Part shown: piece after piece, positions 45,481-52,798 of the stretch | Layout: every line of letters starts with the position of its first letter | Position numbering within the stretch: position 1 is the first letter of the stretch | NCBI GenBank assembly: GCA_018262775.1 | Contig: JADFDU010000002.1 | Coordinates: 30,049-94,048 of the forward strand | DNA: 64,000 nt | Source of the DNA: Rhodocyclaceae bacterium | Lineage (GTDB): Bacteria > Pseudomonadota > Gammaproteobacteria > Burkholderiales > Rhodocyclaceae | Direction of reading: 5' to 3' | Position numbers and translations under genes: made by a program | Notes under the pieces: model-generated | What the model was told of the DNA's origin: nothing | Databases searched by the model: none | Seen by the model: only the letters and a program-made list of their open reading frames with translations

Positions 45481-46791
45481 ATGAAATACATTACAAGGAT
45501 ATTTCTGGCAGCAGCAGTTGCGACGGTGACTTGGTCCGCGTCCGCGCAGGAGCAGTTCATTCCCGCAATCGATTATCGCGTTGGCCCGTACGCCGCAGGC
45601 GGCTCCGGTTTTTTCGGCGGGGCAATCGACTACATGTCGCTGGTCAATGCCAAGGGCGGCATCAATGGCGTCAAGCTGGTCTGGGAGGAGTGCGAGACGG
45701 AATACAACGCCACGCGTGGCGTCGAGTGCTATGAGCGCCTGAAGAAATCCCACGGTGGCGCCTCCTTGGTGGAGCCGCTATCCACCGGCATCGCCTACGG
45801 CCTGCTCGATCGTGTCGCGCAGGACAAGATCCCGATGACGACGCTCGGCTACGGCCGCTCGGATGCCGCCGATGGACGCGTCTTCCCCTATGTTTTCCCG
45901 CTGATCACCAGCTACTGGAATCAGGCCGCCGGCATGATCAAGTATCTGGGCGACAAGGCAGGCGGCCTCGACAAGCTCAAGGGCAAGAAGATCGTGCATC
46001 TGTATCATGACTCCGCCTTTGGCAAGGAGCCCATCCCGGTCTTCGAGGCCTACGCCAAGCAGCTCGGCTTCGAACTGATCAAGATCCCCGTGGCGCATCC
46101 GGGCAACGAGCAGCAATCGCAATGGCTGCAGATCCGCCAGGCCAAGCCCGATTACGTGATTCTCTGGGGCTGGGGCGTCATGAACGCCACCGCCTTGAAG
46201 AGTGCACAACGCAACGGCTACCCGCGCGAGAAGATGCTCGGCGTGTGGTGGGCCGGCTCCGAGGAGGACGTGATTCCGGCCGGCGCCGCCGCCAAGGGCT
46301 ATAGCAGCATGACCTTCAACACGCCGGGCAATTACCCGGTGCTCGACGAGATCAAGAAAAAGGTCTATGCCGCCGGCAAAGGCAACCTCGAAGACAAGGG
46401 TCGCATCGGTTCCGTGTATCACATGCGCGGCGTGACCGCGGCAATCCTGTGGGTCGAGGCCATCCGCAAGGCCCAGGAGAAGTACGGCAAGGGCAAGGTG
46501 ATGACCGCCGAGCAGGTGCGCTGGGGCTTCGAAAACCTCAATGTGGACGAGGCGAGCCTGAAGGCCCTCGGTGCCTTCGGCATGCTGCCGCCGGTGAAGA
46601 CCTCCTGCCTGGACCATGAGGGCTCGGGCGCCGTCAAGGTGCAGCGCTGGGACGGCAAGTCCTGGAAGGCCATTACACCCAACTGGGTGACGGGTGACAA
46701 GGCCATGATCCGCAAGATGCAGGAAGAAGGCGCTGCCAAGTACGCGGCGGAAAAGAAAATCAAGCCGCGCGACTGTTCAAAGGAAGGCTGA
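45481..46791 (+). CDS. livK: Branched-chain-type ABC transporter substrate-binding protein
   Basis: A 436-residue periplasmic binding protein with signal peptide ending SASAQ (about residue 23) and a type I periplasmic-binding fold (YRVGPYAAGGSGFFGGAIDY, VLDEIKKKVYAAGKG). It is larger than LivK of E. coli and belongs to the LivK/AmiC-like group often tied to aromatic-acid uptake. The perfect AGGAGG predicts high expression, as expected for a binding protein. Confidence 0.9.
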   Translation: MKYITRIFLAAAVATVTWSASAQEQFIPAIDYRVGPYAAGGSGFFGGAIDYMSLVNAKGGINGVKLVWEECETEYNATRGVECYERLKKSHGGASLVEPLSTGIAYGLLDRVAQDKIPMTTLGYGRSDAADGRVFPYVFPLITSYWNQAAGMIKYLGDKAGGLDKLKGKKIVHLYHDSAFGKEPIPVFEAYAKQLGFELIKIPVAHPGNEQQSQWLQIRQAKPDYVILWGWGVMNATALKSAQRNGYPREKMLGVWWAGSEEDVIPAGAAAKGYSSMTFNTPGNYPVLDEIKKKVYAAGKGNLEDKGRIGSVYHMRGVTAAILWVEAIRKAQEKYGKGKVMTAEQVRWGFENLNVDEASLKALGAFGMLPPVKTSCLDHEGSGAVKVQRWDGKSWKAITPNWVTGDKAMIRKMQEEGAAKYAAEKKIKPRDCSKEG

Positions 46792-46804
46792 TTCAGGGAT
46801 CCTC

Positions 46805-46864
46805 CCCTCCCGCCCCGGCGGGAGGGCTGGGGTGAGGGAGGCGCAGGGCCGACCCTCACCCCAG
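46805..46864 (+). repeat. Two tandem stem-loops between binding protein and LivF-type ATPase
   Basis: Stem A: CCCTCCCGCC (46805-46814) with GGCGGGAGGG (46817-46826). Stem B: CTGGGGTGAGGG (46827-46838) with CCCTCACCCCAG (46853-46864), a perfect 12-bp stem. No T-run follows, so full termination is unlikely. The position just after the binding protein suggests mRNA stabilisation or partial read-through. Similar GGGGTGAGGG elements are often dispersed in such genomes (from memory). Confidence 0.75.
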
Positions 46865-46886
46865 CCACGCGTGAATTCAAATTGAC

Positions 46887-47744
46887 ATGGCCGCGCAAAC
46901 CACAATGCAGACTCCATTGGCAGACAGCAAACCGGCAGATAGTAAACCCTATCTGTCCGTCAACAATGTGGAAGTCATTTACGACCACGTGATTCTGGTG
47001 CTGAAAGGCGTTTCGCTCGACGTGCCCGAAGGCAAAATCGTTGCGCTGCTCGGCGCCAACGGCGCTGGCAAGAGCACGACCCTCAAATCGATCTCCACGC
47101 TGCTCAAGGGGGAGCGCGGCGATGTCACCAAGGGTTCGATCTCATTCCGCGGCGAGCGCATCGATCACCTCACGCCGAACGAGCTGGTGAAAAAAGGCAT
47201 GGTCCAGGTGATGGAGGGACGTCACTGCTTCGGCCACCTCACGGTCGAGGAAAACCTGCTTACCGGCGCGTACACGCGCAACATTTCGCGCGGAGAACTG
47301 AAGGAAAGCCTGGAGCGCGTCTACCATTATTTCCCCCGCTTAAAAACGCGGCGCACGAGCCAGTCCGGCTACACATCGGGCGGTGAGCAGCAGATGACGG
47401 CCATTGGCCGTGCGCTGATGGCGAAACCGACCATGATCCTGCTGGATGAGCCCTCCATGGGGCTCGCACCGCAGCTCGTCGAGGAGATTTTCGAGATCGT
47501 GCGCGACTTGAACCAGCGCGAGCAGGTGAGTTTTTTGCTGGCCGAGCAGAACACCATGGTGGCGCTACGCTACGCCGACTTCGGCTACATCCTCGAGAAC
47601 GGCCGGGTGGTGATGGAGGGGGACGCCAAGGAACTTGCCTCGAACGAGGACGTCAAGGAGTTCTATCTCGGCCTGTCCACCGCCGGACGCAAGAGCTTCC
47701 GCGACGTCAAGCACTACCGCCGCCGCAAGCGCTGGCTGGCATAA
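46887..47744 (+). CDS. livF: Branched-chain-type ABC transporter ATP-binding protein (LivF-like)
   Basis: A 285-residue ATPase with Walker A GANGAGKSTT, signature TSGGEQQMTAIGRAL, Walker B MILLDEPSMGL and the switch region LLAEQNTMVALRYAD (Gln in place of the H-loop His, as is usual for LivF). The Arg/Lys-rich tail (KHYRRRKRWLA) extends past the usual LivF end. It completes the importer. Confidence 0.92.
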   Translation: MAAQTTMQTPLADSKPADSKPYLSVNNVEVIYDHVILVLKGVSLDVPEGKIVALLGANGAGKSTTLKSISTLLKGERGDVTKGSISFRGERIDHLTPNELVKKGMVQVMEGRHCFGHLTVEENLLTGAYTRNISRGELKESLERVYHYFPRLKTRRTSQSGYTSGGEQQMTAIGRALMAKPTMILLDEPSMGLAPQLVEEIFEIVRDLNQREQVSFLLAEQNTMVALRYADFGYILENGRVVMEGDAKELASNEDVKEFYLGLSTAGRKSFRDVKHYRRRKRWLA

Positions 47745-47774
47745 AAACACCACCGCATTTGAACACCACCGCAC

Positions 47775-47873
47775 TTGACACGGAGGGCACAGAGACACAG
47801 AGGACACAGAGAGACCCAGTCAGGAATGCTTTTCTCTGTGTCCTCTGTGTCTCTGTGCCCTCCGTGTTGAAAG
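47775..47873 (+). repeat. Long palindromic ACACAGAG repeat, copy 2
   Basis: The left arm (47775-47812) and right arm (47833-47871) are near-perfect reverse complements. Compared with copy 1 at 14229-14327, several positions differ in both arms so that pairing is preserved (for example CGGAGGG with CCCTCCG). It ends in TTGAAAGAGG about 12 bp before the PaaK-like start. Confidence 0.85.
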
Positions 47874-47888
47874 AGGTTCTTTCCCCCA

Positions 47889-49118
47889 ATGAAATACTAC
47901 GACGCCCTCGAAACCCGCGACCCTGAGCAGCGCGAGCGCGATCTCTTCGCCGCCCTGCCTGGGCAGGTTGCCCATGCGAAACGGAATGCACCGGCCTTTG
48001 TCGACCTGTACAAGGATGTCGATCCGCTGGCGGTGAACAGCCGCGTGGCACTGGCGCGCCTGCCGGTCATTCGCAAACATGAACTGATCGAGCGGCAGAA
48101 GAGCCTGCCGCCTTTCGGCGGCTTGAATGCCACGCCGGTGGGCAATCTCGGGCGCGTCTTCAGCTCGCCCGGCCCGATCTACGACCCGGAAGGTGTCGGC
48201 GAGGACTGGTGGCGCTTCGCCCGTTCCCTGCATGCGGCGGGTTTTCGCGCCGGCGAACTGGTGCACAACACCTTCTCCTATCACTTCACGCCTGCCGGTT
48301 TCATGGTGGAAGGCGCGGCACGAAAACTCGGTTGCGCGGTGTTTCCCGCCGGCGTCGGCCAGACTGAAATGCAGGTGCAGGCCATCGCCGACTTGAAGCC
48401 CACGGGCTATATCGGTACGCCGTCCTTCCTGAAAATCATCCTCGAGAAGGCCGACGAGTTGAAGGCGGATGTGTCCAGCCTGAAGAAGGCGGTCGTCTCC
48501 GGCGAGGCCTTCTTTCCGAACCAGAAGGCGCTCTGCGCCGAGCGCGGCATTCAGGCGTTGCAGGCCTACGGCACGGCCGATCTTGGCCTGGTTGCCTACG
48601 AGACGGCGGCGCGCGAGGGGCTGGTGCTGGAAGAATCCCTCATCATCGAGATCGTCCGCCCCGGCACCGGCGATCCGGTGGCGCCGGGCGAGGTGGGCGA
48701 AGTCGTCATTACCAGCTTCAATCCAGACTATCCGCTCATGCGTTTCGGTACAGGCGATCTGTCCGCCGTTCTCCCCGGCATTTCTCCCTGCGGCCGCACC
48801 AATGTGCGCATCAAGGGCTGGCTGGGCCGCGCCGACCAGACGGCGAAGGTCAAGGGCATGTTCGTGCATCCCGGCCAAGTGGCCGAAGTCCAGCGACGGC
48901 ACCCCGAAGTCGGCCGGGCACGCCTGGTGGTCGACAACGAGACCGGCCAGGACCGCATGACCCTGCGCTGCGAGGCTACCGCCTCCGAGGCGCTGGCCAA
49001 GGCGCTGGCTGACAGTATCCGCGACGTCACCAAACTGCGCGGAGAAGTTGCATTTGCCGCGGCAGGAGAACTGCCCAACGATGGCAAGGTGATCGACGAC
49101 GCCCGCAAGTATGATTAG
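47889..49118 (+). CDS. Phenylacetate-CoA ligase-like (PaaK family) protein
   Basis: A 409-residue ANL ligase of the PaaK type. The usual Ser/Thr/Gly P-loop is replaced by FSSPGPIYDPEG (about 91-102). The mid-region YGTADLGLVAYE and the hinge (GRTNVRIKGWLGRADQTAKVKGMFVHP) are kept, as is the end LPNDGKVIDDARKY. Members with this degenerate P-loop occur next to ABC importers in betaproteobacteria. It may ligate an aromatic acid to CoA or act without ATP binding by the normal loop; activity is unproven. The ribosome-binding sequence comes from the upstream repeat. Confidence 0.85.
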   Translation: MKYYDALETRDPEQRERDLFAALPGQVAHAKRNAPAFVDLYKDVDPLAVNSRVALARLPVIRKHELIERQKSLPPFGGLNATPVGNLGRVFSSPGPIYDPEGVGEDWWRFARSLHAAGFRAGELVHNTFSYHFTPAGFMVEGAARKLGCAVFPAGVGQTEMQVQAIADLKPTGYIGTPSFLKIILEKADELKADVSSLKKAVVSGEAFFPNQKALCAERGIQALQAYGTADLGLVAYETAAREGLVLEESLIIEIVRPGTGDPVAPGEVGEVVITSFNPDYPLMRFGTGDLSAVLPGISPCGRTNVRIKGWLGRADQTAKVKGMFVHPGQVAEVQRRHPEVGRARLVVDNETGQDRMTLRCEATASEALAKALADSIRDVTKLRGEVAFAAAGELPNDGKVIDDARKYD

Positions 49119-49130
49119 CCTTCCCTCCCA

Positions 49131-49170
49131 CCCTCTTCCCGAGGAATGGGGTGACGGTCGTTCGTCGCTG
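49131..49170 (+). repeat. Dispersed repeat (GGTCGTTC type), copy 2
   Basis: CCCTCTTCCCGAGGAATGGG and the following GTGACGGTCGTTCGTCGCTG resemble the element after icmF at 39551-39590. It begins 12 bp after the PaaK-like stop and precedes the racemase-type gene. No coding content or T-run. Confidence 0.45.
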
Positions 49171-49250
49171 CGCGGCTCCTTGTCGTTGACTGCGCTACCC
49201 TTGTTCCGCGGGTATTTCCTTCGATCAGGGCGGCCCGGCGGGCGGTGCGT

Positions 49251-50435
49251 ATGACTGAACGCGCCAAGCCGCTCGCCGGCCTGCGCGTGCTCGATCTGAC
49301 CCGGTTGTTACCCGGGCCCGTTGCCACCCAGCATCTGGCCGATCTCGGCGCCGACGTCATCAAGATCGAGGACACCGGTGCGGGCGATTACGCCCGCAGC
49401 ATGGGCGTCCCAAGTGACAAAAAAGCCGGCGAGACCAGTGCCTTCTTCAGGCTCATCAACCGCAACAAGCGCGCGTTGCGCCTCGACCTGAAAAACCCCG
49501 AGGGCGTCGCCGTGTTCCAGCGGCTGACTTTGACCGCAGACGTCGTCATCGAGGGCTTCCGGCCGGGGGTGATGGACAAGCTGGGCATCGGTTATGTGGC
49601 GCTTGCGGAAATCAACCCGCGCCTGGTCTTCTGCTCCATCAGTGGCTACGGCCAGAGCGGGCCCTATGCGCAGCGCGCCGGGCACGACATCAACTACATC
49701 GGCTATGCCGGCGTGCTCGACCAGATTGGCGAGGCGGGACGGGCACCGGCGGTGCCCAATTTCCAGATCGGCGATCTCCTCGGCGGCGCGCTGACGCCGC
49801 TAGTCGGCCTGCTCGCCGCGGTGATCGATGCGCGTGCCACGGGCCGCGGCCGCCATGTCGATGTCGCCATGACCGATGCCGTGTTGGCGCATGCCGTTTT
49901 TCCGCTGGTGGGCTTATTGGCGCGCAGGGCACCGCCGCCGCGCGGCGGCGATCTGCTCTCCGGCGGCGTGCCCTGCTATGGCGTCTACGCGACGGCCGAT
50001 GGTCGCTACATGGCCGTCGGCGCGCTGGAGAAGAAATTCTGGGAGCTGCTCTGCGATACGCTCGAGCGGCCCGACCTCAAACCCTTCCATCTGGACTTCG
50101 GGGCGAAGGGGAAGAAGACCAGGGTGGAGCTTGCCGGGGTGTTTATCAGCCATCCCCAGGACTACTGGATCGCGATGTTCGATAAGGTCGATTGCTGCGT
50201 GACGCCGGTGCTCACCATCGGCGAAGCCCTCGACAACGAACACCTGCAGGCGCGCGGCATGGTCGTCGAGGCCGATGGCCTGCCCCAGTTCGCACCGCCC
50301 TACAAACTTTCGGATTTTGATTTTTCCATCGACCGCAGCGCACCCGCGCCCGGACAGGACAGCGATGACATCCTGCGCGAGGCCGGCTTCAACGACGCGG
50401 CCATCGCAGCGTTGAAGACGCAAGGTATCATCTGA
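49251..50435 (+). CDS. CoA-transferase family III protein, alpha-methylacyl-CoA racemase type
   Basis: A 394-residue CaiB/BaiF-fold protein. It has GHDINY with His145 and QIGDLLGG with Asp175; the 30-residue spacing equals that of the catalytic His126/Asp156 pair known in bacterial alpha-methylacyl-CoA racemase. LLPGPVATQHLADLGADVIKIE and GRGRHVDVAMTDA are family blocks. It would epimerise 2-methyl-branched acyl-CoAs so that they can enter beta-oxidation, which fits the ligase/importer context. The ATG at 49251 is favoured over GTG at 49245. Confidence 0.88.
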   Translation: MTERAKPLAGLRVLDLTRLLPGPVATQHLADLGADVIKIEDTGAGDYARSMGVPSDKKAGETSAFFRLINRNKRALRLDLKNPEGVAVFQRLTLTADVVIEGFRPGVMDKLGIGYVALAEINPRLVFCSISGYGQSGPYAQRAGHDINYIGYAGVLDQIGEAGRAPAVPNFQIGDLLGGALTPLVGLLAAVIDARATGRGRHVDVAMTDAVLAHAVFPLVGLLARRAPPPRGGDLLSGGVPCYGVYATADGRYMAVGALEKKFWELLCDTLERPDLKPFHLDFGAKGKKTRVELAGVFISHPQDYWIAMFDKVDCCVTPVLTIGEALDNEHLQARGMVVEADGLPQFAPPYKLSDFDFSIDRSAPAPGQDSDDILREAGFNDAAIAALKTQGII

Positions 50436-50469
50436 CCTTATCCCTCCAGGGCGCCCCTGCGTTCGCTCC

Positions 50470-51393
50470 ATGTCGTCGGTTCTCCTGCTGCTCCCCGATT
50501 TCGCCCTCATCCTGCTCGGTTTCGGCCTGCGTCGACAGATGCACCTGGGCGACCATTTCTGGAGCGGCCTGGAAAAGTTGGTCTACTTCGTGCTGTTCCC
50601 GGCACTGCTGTTCCATGCCATCGCGCGCACCCGCATCGATTTTGCCGCGGCGGCGCCGTTCATCGCCAGCGGCCTGGCCGCGATGCTGGGCGGCATCGCA
50701 CTGGGCATGCTGGCGCGGCCCCTGTTCGGCGCGCAGGCGACGGGCGAAGGCAAGCCCCACGGCATGGTCTTTGCCTCGCGCTTCCAGTGCGCCTTCCGCT
50801 TCAACTCCTATATCGGCCTGGCGGTGGCTGGTAGCCTGCACGGCGAGGCCGGCATCGCGGCAATGGGCATCCTCATCGGCGCGATGGTGCCGGTGGCGAA
50901 TCTCACCTCGGTGTGGATGCTCGCCCGCCACGGCCAGTTCGGCGTGCTGCGCGAGCTGGCGCGCAATCCGCTGATTCTCGGCACGCTGGCCGGATTGCTG
51001 TTCAACCTGAGCGGTGCCGTACTGCCGGTGGTGGCCGGTCAATTCCTGGCGCGCCTGTCCGAGGCGTCGATTGCGCTCGGCCTGCTGGCGGTGGGCGCGG
51101 CGCTGCAACTGCGCGGCGCCTCAGGCGCGCATCTGCCCTCGGCATTCCTGCTGGGCGTGAAACTGCTCGCCGTTCCGGCATGCGCCTGGACGGCGGCGCG
51201 TGCGCTGGGCCTGGAGGGGATTTACTTCGACGTGGTTGTCATGTTCGGCGCCCTGCCCAGCGCCAGCTCGGCCTACATCCTAGCCATGAGGATGGGCGGC
51301 GACGGCCCGGGCGTCGCCTGGCTGATCTCGGCCTCGACCCTGTTGGCCATGCTGACGATGCCGCTGTGGCTGACCGCGCTGGGCGCAGCCTGA
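50470..51393 (+). CDS. AEC (auxin efflux carrier) family transporter
   Basis: A 307-residue integral membrane protein with about ten helices and the AEC-type VYFVLFPALLFHAIART and LGALPSASSAYILAMRMGGD-like segments (the latter in helix 9 region, 257-277). AEC carriers move organic anions such as malonate or malate. No ribosome site stands out (start 34 bp after the racemase gene). It may export or import a carboxylate linked to the upstream pathway. Confidence 0.85.
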   Translation: MSSVLLLLPDFALILLGFGLRRQMHLGDHFWSGLEKLVYFVLFPALLFHAIARTRIDFAAAAPFIASGLAAMLGGIALGMLARPLFGAQATGEGKPHGMVFASRFQCAFRFNSYIGLAVAGSLHGEAGIAAMGILIGAMVPVANLTSVWMLARHGQFGVLRELARNPLILGTLAGLLFNLSGAVLPVVAGQFLARLSEASIALGLLAVGAALQLRGASGAHLPSAFLLGVKLLAVPACAWTAARALGLEGIYFDVVVMFGALPSASSAYILAMRMGGDGPGVAWLISASTLLAMLTMPLWLTALGAA

Positions 51394-51394
51394 G

Positions 51395-51796
51395 CTATTT
51401 CTTCTTTTTGCCCGGCTTCTCTTCAGGCGTTTCCGCCGCGGCTGCCGTTGCTCCCGCTTGCATCATGTTCCACGGCCATAACGCGGGGTTGGCGAAGGGG
51501 TTGGCAAGAGGGTTGGGGTTGGGGTTGGCCTCGGCCCCGGGCGAACTGCCGGACTGGCTGATGGCCTGCATGGCGGCGAGCGTCGCGCGCTGCATTTCCA
51601 GGCCCTGGATGCTCATCTGCAGCATGTTGAGGTTCATGCGCAGCCAGCCCTCGACCGTCTTCAGGTCGGTGATGCGTTTGTCGAGTTCCTCCACATCCAG
51701 GGTCGGCGTCACCATGCCGGGCACGGCGAAGCCCATGCTGCCCCACATGCCCTTGAGGAATTCGAGCGGGTCGGCGTTCTGCTGCTCGGATGACAT
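51395..51796 (-). CDS. phaM: PhaM-like polyhydroxyalkanoate granule protein
   Basis: A 133-residue protein with the PhaM-type head (LEFLKGMWGSMG, TPTLDVEELDKRITDLKTVE, WLRMNLNMLQMSIQGLEMQR), an Ala/Asn/Pro-rich middle (NPNPNPLANPFANPA) and a Lys tail (KPGKKKK). PhaM in Cupriavidus activates PHA synthase and attaches granules to the nucleoid. GGAGG lies 5 nt upstream of this ATG; a TTG start at 51823 is less likely. PHA synthase genes are not in the window. Confidence 0.78.
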   Translation of the reverse strand: MSSEQQNADPLEFLKGMWGSMGFAVPGMVTPTLDVEELDKRITDLKTVEGWLRMNLNMLQMSIQGLEMQRATLAAMQAISQSGSSPGAEANPNPNPLANPFANPALWPWNMMQAGATAAAAETPEEKPGKKKK

Positions 51797-51864
51797 GGCG
51801 ACCTCCACTTTGGGAATAGGCAAATGTTACAGCTTCCCGTAATGCGCGGCGAATCCTGGGAAAA

Positions 51865-52788
51865 CTATTCCAGCAACTGGAGGCGTTGCAGGAGTTGTTG
51901 CTCGCTTTCGATAGCCAGACCGAGGGAGCGCGCCACGTGCGGGTTGGTTGAGACCACGTATTCGCGCGGCGGCTGCGGCGCAGGCAGGCGGCCGCTCGAC
52001 AGGGCGCTGCGCAGCATGTCGCCTGCCTGACGGCCAATCTGCTGCGGCGTGGAATAGAGGGAGACGATTGCGCCGGCTCGCGTATAGGCGGCCGAGAAGC
52101 CGACCAGGGGGATCTGTTGGCGATAGGCCGACAGCAGGATCATCTGGATCGTGCCGGCATTGAAAATGACGGGTTCGGGTAGCGCAAGGAGCAGATCGAT
52201 ATCGGGCAGCAGTTGCTGCAATGTGCGGGCGATATCCTGTTCCTGTACGACCCGCAGGGCCTGGATATTCAGCTGCCTATCCATGGCGGCCGCCTTGAGT
52301 TCATTGAGATGGGGCTGCGCACCGGCCTCCAGCAGTATGCCGACACGCTTTGCCTTGGGGAGCGCCAGACGTACCAGGGTCATCTGCCGTACGAAAGGCT
52401 GGTCGAGAAAGATCGCCGACATGGGGGGCGCGTCGCGTTTCCTGCCGGTGGCCAGTTGCTCGAATGCGCCCCGCGGCAGCAAGGTCACGAGTAGCGGCGC
52501 GCGCGCGGGCTGCGACGCCAGCGCCTGGGCGGCCCTGGCGCCGACGGCGACGAGGAAATCCGGCTTGCTGCCCTCCAGCGTGCCCAGCGTCGCCGTATCG
52601 TGGAGGCTGACTTTAATTCCCGGATCAAGCCGGTTGCGCATCGCGTTGGCCACTTCTTCATACGCACCACCCCTGCCGCTGAGCACGATGGCGACCTCCG
52701 CGGCTTCCGACGCCCAAGCCATAATGCATAACAATATGGCTAAAGCATATGCCGGAAGTAATCCGGGACGGAGGCCGGGGCGGTGCAC
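51865..52788 (-). CDS. ABC-type substrate-binding protein (ABC_sub_bind family)
   Basis: A 307-residue exported protein starting at GTG, with a signal peptide (to about ASEAAE) and a two-lobe binding fold (VGARAAQALASQ, AKRVGILLEAGAQPHLNELKAAA, IPLVGFSAAYTRAGAIVSLY). It has no ABC permease or ATPase partner nearby and instead follows a TonB-dependent receptor by 10 bp. Such orphan binding proteins may present a ligand to a histidine kinase or receptor. Ligand unknown. Confidence 0.8.
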   Translation of the reverse strand: MHRPGLRPGLLPAYALAILLCIMAWASEAAEVAIVLSGRGGAYEEVANAMRNRLDPGIKVSLHDTATLGTLEGSKPDFLVAVGARAAQALASQPARAPLLVTLLPRGAFEQLATGRKRDAPPMSAIFLDQPFVRQMTLVRLALPKAKRVGILLEAGAQPHLNELKAAAMDRQLNIQALRVVQEQDIARTLQQLLPDIDLLLALPEPVIFNAGTIQMILLSAYRQQIPLVGFSAAYTRAGAIVSLYSTPQQIGRQAGDMLRSALSSGRLPAPQPPREYVVSTNPHVARSLGLAIESEQQLLQRLQLLE

Positions 52789-52798
52789 GCGAGCGTTC

